Shown: in pieces, positions 13,181 through 17,382 of the stretch
How positions within the stretch are numbered: position 1 is the first letter of the stretch
Layout of the letters: each line of letters opens with the position of its first letter
From: CAYNOZ01 sp964398955
GTDB taxonomy: Archaea > Methanobacteriota_B > Thermococci > Thermococcales > CAYNOZ01
NCBI GenBank assembly: GCA_964398955.1
Contig: CAYNOZ010000025.1
Coordinates: forward strand, 1 to 17,382
DNA length: 17,382 nt
Reading direction: 5' to 3'
Made by a program: the position numbers and the translations under genes
Notes under the pieces: generated by a model
Told to the model about the DNA's origin: nothing
Database searches by the model: none
The model's input: the letters and a program-made list of their open reading frames with translations, nothing else

Positions 13181-14329
13181 CTACCTTAACATCTTCAATC
13201 TTCTAAATAAGAAAGGAGTACTAAGAGAAGTTACTAAGGCCATAATAACTATACTAGAGTAAATAACATCATTAATCAAACCAGAGCTAAAGGCAGCATA
13301 AACAAAAAACAGTTCAACAATTCCTCTACCATTCATACCTATTCCTATAAACAATGACTCTTGAGTTGAGAAACCCGCGAAAAAGGATCCAACACCACAA
13401 CCTACAACCTTACCAAAGAAAGCTAGAACTATAAGTGCAACAAAAAAAGCTGACAAAATAGTTCCCAAATTCACATTAAACCCAATCCAAGCAAAATGAA
13501 TAGGCGCAAAAAACGCAAACCCCCAAGAGGTTAACCTCTCCACATCATGGGACTTGAGAATCCTTCTTAAAAGTATTCCATAAAGAAATGCTCCTAATAT
13601 AATATGAAAACCTAAAAACTCTGATAAATAAGAAAATAATAACCCAAACAAAATAAATAACCCTAATCTATATTCCTGACCAATTTGATGACTAAGTATC
13701 CAATCAAATATATACTCCTCAAATAAATACATCAAAATAAGAAATATAACAAATTCCACTCCAATAATACCTATATCCAGCATTATAGGCTCTTTAGGAT
13801 GTTCTAAAATAAAAATAAGAGATGAAAGTATTAATATACCAATAACATCATCAATAACAGCAGCCTCAATCATTGAATAACCAGGCTTAGTTCTTAAATG
13901 ACCCAAAGAATTAAGTAAAGGAATATTTATGTAAGTAGCAGAAATAGATAACGAAGCCCCTATAAATAATGATTCAACCACACTCAAATTAAATAGATAA
14001 CCAATAATACCTCCAGAAACCAAACAGAAAATAATACCCCACAAAGCTATAACCATTGACTCACTCTCATGACTTCTGATCTCATCTAAATCAATACCAG
14101 TACCTATCAATATAGCAACAACTGCCTCCCCCACTTTAACAATACCAGTAATTTTTCCAAATACCTCCACTTCCCCAGAAAAAGTTCCAAACAATATAAA
14201 AAATAACAAACCAGCCATTAACCCACCAAAAACCTCACCAATAGGTCCAGGAAACTCAAATTTCTCAAAAAGCTCCCCAAAAATCAAGGCCAGTCCAAAC
14301 AATACAAACAGGAAAAGCAATATATTCAT
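13181..14329 (-). CDS. CPA2-family Na+(K+)/H+ antiporter
   Basis: A 382-residue membrane protein with about 11-13 hydrophobic segments and no cytosolic RCK/TrkA domain, so it is a short NapA/KefB-type exchanger. The ion-binding pair is D160-D161 in AAVIDDVIGIL; paired aspartates are typical of electrogenic members such as NapA. Other family features are FPGPIGEVFGGLMAG near the N-terminus, IGTGIDLDEI, GFHIILGAFLYGILL and GIGMNGRGIVELFF. It would export Na+ or K+ in exchange for protons. GTGAT lies 3 nt before the ATG. The 207 bp between it and the upstream MrpD-like gene suggest a separate promoter, but no convincing box is seen. The neighbouring MrpD-like genes point to a cluster for sodium and pH homeostasis. 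Confidence 0.88.
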   Translation of the reverse strand: MNILLFLFVLFGLALIFGELFEKFEFPGPIGEVFGGLMAGLLFFILFGTFSGEVEVFGKITGIVKVGEAVVAILIGTGIDLDEIRSHESESMVIALWGIIFCLVSGGIIGYLFNLSVVESLFIGASLSISATYINIPLLNSLGHLRTKPGYSMIEAAVIDDVIGILILSSLIFILEHPKEPIMLDIGIIGVEFVIFLILMYLFEEYIFDWILSHQIGQEYRLGLFILFGLLFSYLSEFLGFHIILGAFLYGILLRRILKSHDVERLTSWGFAFFAPIHFAWIGFNVNLGTILSAFFVALIVLAFFGKVVGCGVGSFFAGFSTQESLFIGIGMNGRGIVELFFVYAAFSSGLINDVIYSSIVIMALVTSLSTPFLFRRLKMLR

Positions 14330-14536
14330 CGTATCACTTATTACTATCCATCATAATTCTCAATGTAAAAGGCTCAACTCCAACAATTGAAATATATTCA
14401 TATCTTTTAATATTTACTCTTTAAAAAAGGAATCTTATACAAAAAATAAATAAAAAAGCCTTAAAAACTGAATTTGTAAAACATTCCACCTTTGTTAAAA
14501 TTAAAAAGATAAAATTTTACTATTAAATTAAATAAT

Positions 14537-16057
14537 TTACAAACCCTGTAGTAAAATTAATATAAGAAACATTGTGAATATAGAAACAAGCAAATTATTC
14601 TCATTTCCAATCTTTCTAGGTTTATCCAACAATAATTCATTGAATTTGAAACTGTATACATTAAAATTTAGTAATATAAAAAAAATTATTATTGATAAAA
14701 CTATTACTAATAAATCCAAACCTTTTAAAGTAGGACCAAAATACAAACCAAACCCTAAAACTAAAAATGAACTAACTAAAGGAACTATAGAAAATCTAAA
14801 TCTTATAGACACCTTTCTGTTACCTTTTAATAAGAAATAATTAAGTTTAGCATAATAAATAAGAGTCCCAATATTCACGAAGTAAAATAAATGCACCCAA
14901 TACCCTTTTATTCCAGAAAGAAGCATGATCTTACTATAAGAACCAATAAAAGGATAAATTCCGCTAATAGAAATACTAAGCATTAAAATTGAAAATAACA
15001 GAATATAATTTCCTCCGTATGTTAATTTCTTTAAATCCCTAGTTTTCTGTGAATGGACCAACGTTCCTACACCCAAGAATAGCCCTGACTTTGTTATTGC
15101 ATGGGCAAACGCATGATAGATAGCGCCCTGAATATTCAAAGTAGCAAAACCCAACAAAACATAACCCAACTGAGAAACTGTATGGTAAGCTAATAATCTT
15201 TTTACATTATTTTGCATTAAAGCAATCAGAACTCCAAATATCATCGACGAAAAAGCCACTATCATTAGAGGATCCTTCATAAATCTCATTGGGAAGTGAC
15301 TTGATATTAGCATCATACCGTATACAGAAGCTTTCACCATTATACCGGATAACAAAGCACTAACAGGAGTCTGAGCCTTCGAATGAGCATCAGGCAACCA
15401 AAAATACAAAGGAAAAATACCCGCCTTCAAAATCAAACTAGCAAAAGCCAACCCCAAAGCAACCTTAATCTCCAAACTAACAACCAAATTCTCCCTAATC
15501 AAAAACAAATTCAAATAACCAGTTTCCATGTAAATAATAGCTATACTTAAAATTAAAAGATAAGAAGCAACAAAATAAAAGGTTATATATCTAAAAGATG
15601 CTTTTTTGGATCCTTTAACGTTGGAAAGAGCCACTAAACCAAATACGGATGCGGAAGCTATTTCCATGTAAATGTAGTAGTTGAAAAGATCCTTACTAAT
15701 AAAAGTCCCTAAAAGACCACCATGCATCAACAAAAACAAAGCAAAAACCTTATTCAACTCATCACGTTTGAAATAATTTAATGAATAAAAACCAACCAAA
15801 GAAAAAATAATTAATTCGGCTAAAATGAAAATCAAGTTATAATTATTTAATGTAACCTCAATTCCTGTAAATCGATTCCATCCTCCTAATACTACATTAA
15901 TCGGAACTTTATTGAAATAAAATAAAAATATCGGCCAAGGTATAAGAATTCCAACTAAAAACAAAATTTTAGTTAATTTAACACCCCTATTAAATATTGA
16001 TGACAATGTAATTAGGAATGCAAAAACTAAAGTTAAAATTACCATTAAAATAAGCAT
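14537..16057 (-). CDS. stand-alone MrpD/ND-type antiporter-like subunit
   Basis: A 506-residue member of the NuoL/M/N-MrpA/D family with about 14 membrane segments. The proton-path residues are present: E132 in YMEIASAS, K211 in LILKAGIFPLYFWLPDAHSKAQTP, K242 in MVKASVYG, H292 in AYHTVSQLGYV, H319 and K323 in AHAITKSGLFLGVG. Such subunits occur in Mrp antiporters, membrane hydrogenases and Fpo/Nuo complexes. No MrpA, B, C, E, F or G gene is adjacent, and a second copy lies just upstream, so it may partner proteins encoded elsewhere. The ATG at 16057 has AGGT 6 nt upstream; ATG at 16045 is possible. A 55-bp stretch is identical to the second copy. Confidence 0.87.
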   Translation of the reverse strand: MLILMVILTLVFAFLITLSSIFNRGVKLTKILFLVGILIPWPIFLFYFNKVPINVVLGGWNRFTGIEVTLNNYNLIFILAELIIFSLVGFYSLNYFKRDELNKVFALFLLMHGGLLGTFISKDLFNYYIYMEIASASVFGLVALSNVKGSKKASFRYITFYFVASYLLILSIAIIYMETGYLNLFLIRENLVVSLEIKVALGLAFASLILKAGIFPLYFWLPDAHSKAQTPVSALLSGIMVKASVYGMMLISSHFPMRFMKDPLMIVAFSSMIFGVLIALMQNNVKRLLAYHTVSQLGYVLLGFATLNIQGAIYHAFAHAITKSGLFLGVGTLVHSQKTRDLKKLTYGGNYILLFSILMLSISISGIYPFIGSYSKIMLLSGIKGYWVHLFYFVNIGTLIYYAKLNYFLLKGNRKVSIRFRFSIVPLVSSFLVLGFGLYFGPTLKGLDLLVIVLSIIIFFILLNFNVYSFKFNELLLDKPRKIGNENNLLVSIFTMFLILILLQGL

Positions 16058-16363
16058 TTTTATACCTACAATCTACTCATATCTAATTTTAATTATTTTA
16101 AAAGTCTTAAAGAGCATTAATTACCTGCCTCTCAAGCCGACCATGCACAGATTCACTCATTTCTATGACTTATAAATTTATGGACTTATATATTATTGTC
16201 GAGTTCATAGTAATATTCAATCCACTAATCTGAATGAGAAACTTAGACTTTTAGAGACATAATTCTCAAAGATGTTGATATATCCTCTAATATGGAAGAT
16301 ATTTTTCGCAGAACTCATATTTCACTATGATAATACTTTTATTTTTTAATTTCGAACATTGAT
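16058..16363. other. divergent intergenic region with promoters only
   Basis: These 306 bp lie between the MrpD-like gene (minus) and the AbrB-ACT gene (plus). TTTAAAATAATT on the minus strand (16094-16105) could be the TATA box of the MrpD-like gene. ACTTATAAATTT (16169-16180) and ACTTATATATTA (16185-16196) are paired TATA-like repeats. No tRNA, protein gene or strong hairpin is visible. Confidence 0.5.
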
Positions 16364-16372
16364 TTGATTACT

Positions 16373-16780
16373 ATGCAACATTATGAAATTATAAAGGTAG
16401 AAGATGATGGTACGTTAGAGATTCCTGATGATTTTGCTCATGAATTAGGTCTTGTTGAAGGTTCTTATTTTCTTATAGGTGTTGATCCGGATTTAAAGGA
16501 GGCAAATATTGAAAGAATTGCTCTTCCTGGCAAAGATCTGGTTGAGTTAGAGTTAGTAGTGAAGGATGATCCAGGTGTTTTGTCTAGAATTAGCGGTATT
16601 TTAGGTAAGTTTAATGTTAATATACTCTTTAGTGAAAGTGAAGGTATAGAAGAGGTTAATTTGGCAGCTTTTGTGACTATTGTGGACATTAGTAATTCTT
16701 CCTTATCTGCCGAAGAGTTAAAAGAGGAAATTCTAAAAGACGAAACTGTTGAAGAAGTTGTTTTAAAAGCTTTGCAATAG
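16373..16780 (+). CDS. AbrB-like/ACT two-domain putative regulator
   Basis: A 135-residue acidic protein. Residues 1-50 (EIIKVEDDGTLEIPDDFAHELGLVEGSYFLIGVD) have the SpoVT/AbrB swapped-hairpin pattern: strand, IP turn, short helix with LGL.EG, strand. Residues 56-132 are an ACT domain with the classical entry LVVKDDPGVLSRISGILGKF and NVNILF, which normally binds an amino acid or similar small ligand at a dimer interface. A ligand-responsive DNA-binding protein is a reasonable inference; a non-DNA-binding ACT protein is also possible. The ATG at 16373 is preferred (TGAT 4 nt upstream) over TTG at 16364. Its 3' end overlaps the convergent MrpD-like gene by 18 bp. Confidence 0.8.
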   Translation: MQHYEIIKVEDDGTLEIPDDFAHELGLVEGSYFLIGVDPDLKEANIERIALPGKDLVELELVVKDDPGVLSRISGILGKFNVNILFSESEGIEEVNLAAFVTIVDISNSSLSAEELKEEILKDETVEEVVLKALQ

Positions 16781-17382
16781 CAATAAAATTAGGAATATTA
16801 CAAAAATTATTGAGTAAAAATTATTTTCTTCTCCAATACCTTTTGCTTTGTTTTTTATTGGATTAGGTGTTCTTAAACTAAAGAGATTCATATGTTTCAA
16901 TATGAAGAAAATTAGTATAGAAAATCCTATTATTGGGATTTCATAGACTTTAAATTTAGGATTTAAGTATATACCGAATCCCAATGTTAGAATCCCACTT
17001 GTAAGAGTTATTAGAACGGATTTTAATTTTACTTTTGATTTACGATTCCCCTTGAAAAGGTAATAATTAAGTTTTGTAAATGAAACCAAAGTTCCTATAT
17101 TCACAAAGTAAAATAAATGTAACCAGTACCCATTAATACTGGAAAGAAGCATACTCTTACTATAAGAACCGATGAAAGGATAAACACCTCCAATAGCGAG
17201 ACTGAGAAATAGTATACCTATAAACAAGGCCCAATTTTTATTATAAGAAAGCTTTTTCAAATTCTTTGTGCCTTGAGCTTCTATCAAAGTCCCTACTCCA
17301 AGAAATAATCCGGATTTAAATAATGCGTGGGCAAACGCATGATAGATAGCGCCCTGAATATTCAAAGTAGCAAAACCCAACA
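16763..17382 (-). CDS. second MrpD/ND-type antiporter-like subunit, 3' part
   Basis: Only the last 205 or so codons are in the window; the gene continues beyond 17382 and has no start here. It aligns from GFATLNIQGAIYHAFAHALFKSG to the C-terminus with the MrpD-like protein at 14537-16057, about half of the residues being identical, including PFIGSYSK, HLFYFVNIGTL and LKGNRK-type blocks, the conserved His and the C-terminal-half Lys. Two related copies in the same direction, separated by the AbrB-ACT gene, indicate an old tandem duplication. Its stop overlaps the AbrB-ACT gene end by 18 bp, tail to tail. Confidence 0.88.
   Translation of the reverse strand, partial: LGFATLNIQGAIYHAFAHALFKSGLFLGVGTLIEAQGTKNLKKLSYNKNWALFIGILFLSLAIGGVYPFIGSYSKSMLLSSINGYWLHLFYFVNIGTLVSFTKLNYYLFKGNRKSKVKLKSVLITLTSGILTLGFGIYLNPKFKVYEIPIIGFSILIFFILKHMNLFSLRTPNPIKNKAKGIGEENNFYSIIFVIFLILLLLQSF
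17328..17382. repeat. 55-bp exact copy of 15102-15156 within the MrpD-like paralogues
   Basis: The two genes are identical over 55 bp here (encoding GFATLNIQGAIYHAFAHA), including synonymous sites, while adjacent codons differ freely. The match runs off the window edge, so its true length is unknown. Confidence 0.9.

Noticed and set aside
16120..16170. tRNA-like stretch with CCTCTCAAG
   Set aside because: No acceptor or T-arm pairing can be made around it.

Overview
The window looks like an AT-rich archaeal chromosome. Evidence: two tRNA genes without an encoded CCA; an archaeal nascent polypeptide-associated complex protein; an AsnRS-like archaeal asparagine synthetase A; a BtuD with the archaeal C-terminal extension; and TATA-type promoters placed about 26 nt before tRNA and protein starts. 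Shine-Dalgarno sites of the form GTGAT or AGGTGA recur and correct several starts. A halophilic or haloalkaliphilic methanogen-like euryarchaeon (for example Methanonatronarchaeia) would fit the antiporters, the acidic small proteins and the corrinoid importer, but this placement is inference.

Layout. Positions 1-160: tRNA-Thr(CGU) and tRNA-Ala(CGC), minus strand, one probable transcript. 220-786: small SAM methyltransferase, minus. 1015-4201: btuF-btuC-btuD corrinoid ABC importer, plus, with a palindrome between TATA and start codon. 4210-5356: an RBBP9-like serine hydrolase gene, minus, cut into three still-open pieces by two compact IS200/IS605 (TnpB)-type elements of about 230 and 356 bp; removing both gives one continuous frame of about 186 codons. 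5412-5942: YjjX-type inosine/xanthosine triphosphatase, minus, probably formerly co-transcribed with the hydrolase. 5943-6333: a long divergent control region. 6334-11434: a four-gene plus-strand operon of CrtI/CrtN-like desaturase, aldehyde dehydrogenase, isoprenylcysteine methyltransferase-like membrane protein and a second CrtI/CrtP-like enzyme. 11433-11456: a hairpin between convergent genes that contains both stop codons. 11451-13038: NAC and asparagine synthetase A, minus, with a lone element end between them. 13181-17382: CPA2-type Na+/H+ antiporter, a stand-alone MrpD/ND-type antiporter subunit, an AbrB-ACT putative regulator (plus) and the 3' part of a second MrpD-like gene.

The most interesting systems are two. 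First, the carotenoid-type operon carries the enzymes needed to desaturate a C30 or C40 polyene, oxidise a terminal methyl to aldehyde, oxidise that to acid and possibly methyl-esterify it, which would be an unusual pigment for an archaeon. Second, the pair of TnpB-less elements in the hydrolase keep 3'-end-of-tnpB sequence and dense hairpins expected of an omega-type guide RNA, so they may be non-autonomous elements or guide RNA genes served in trans.
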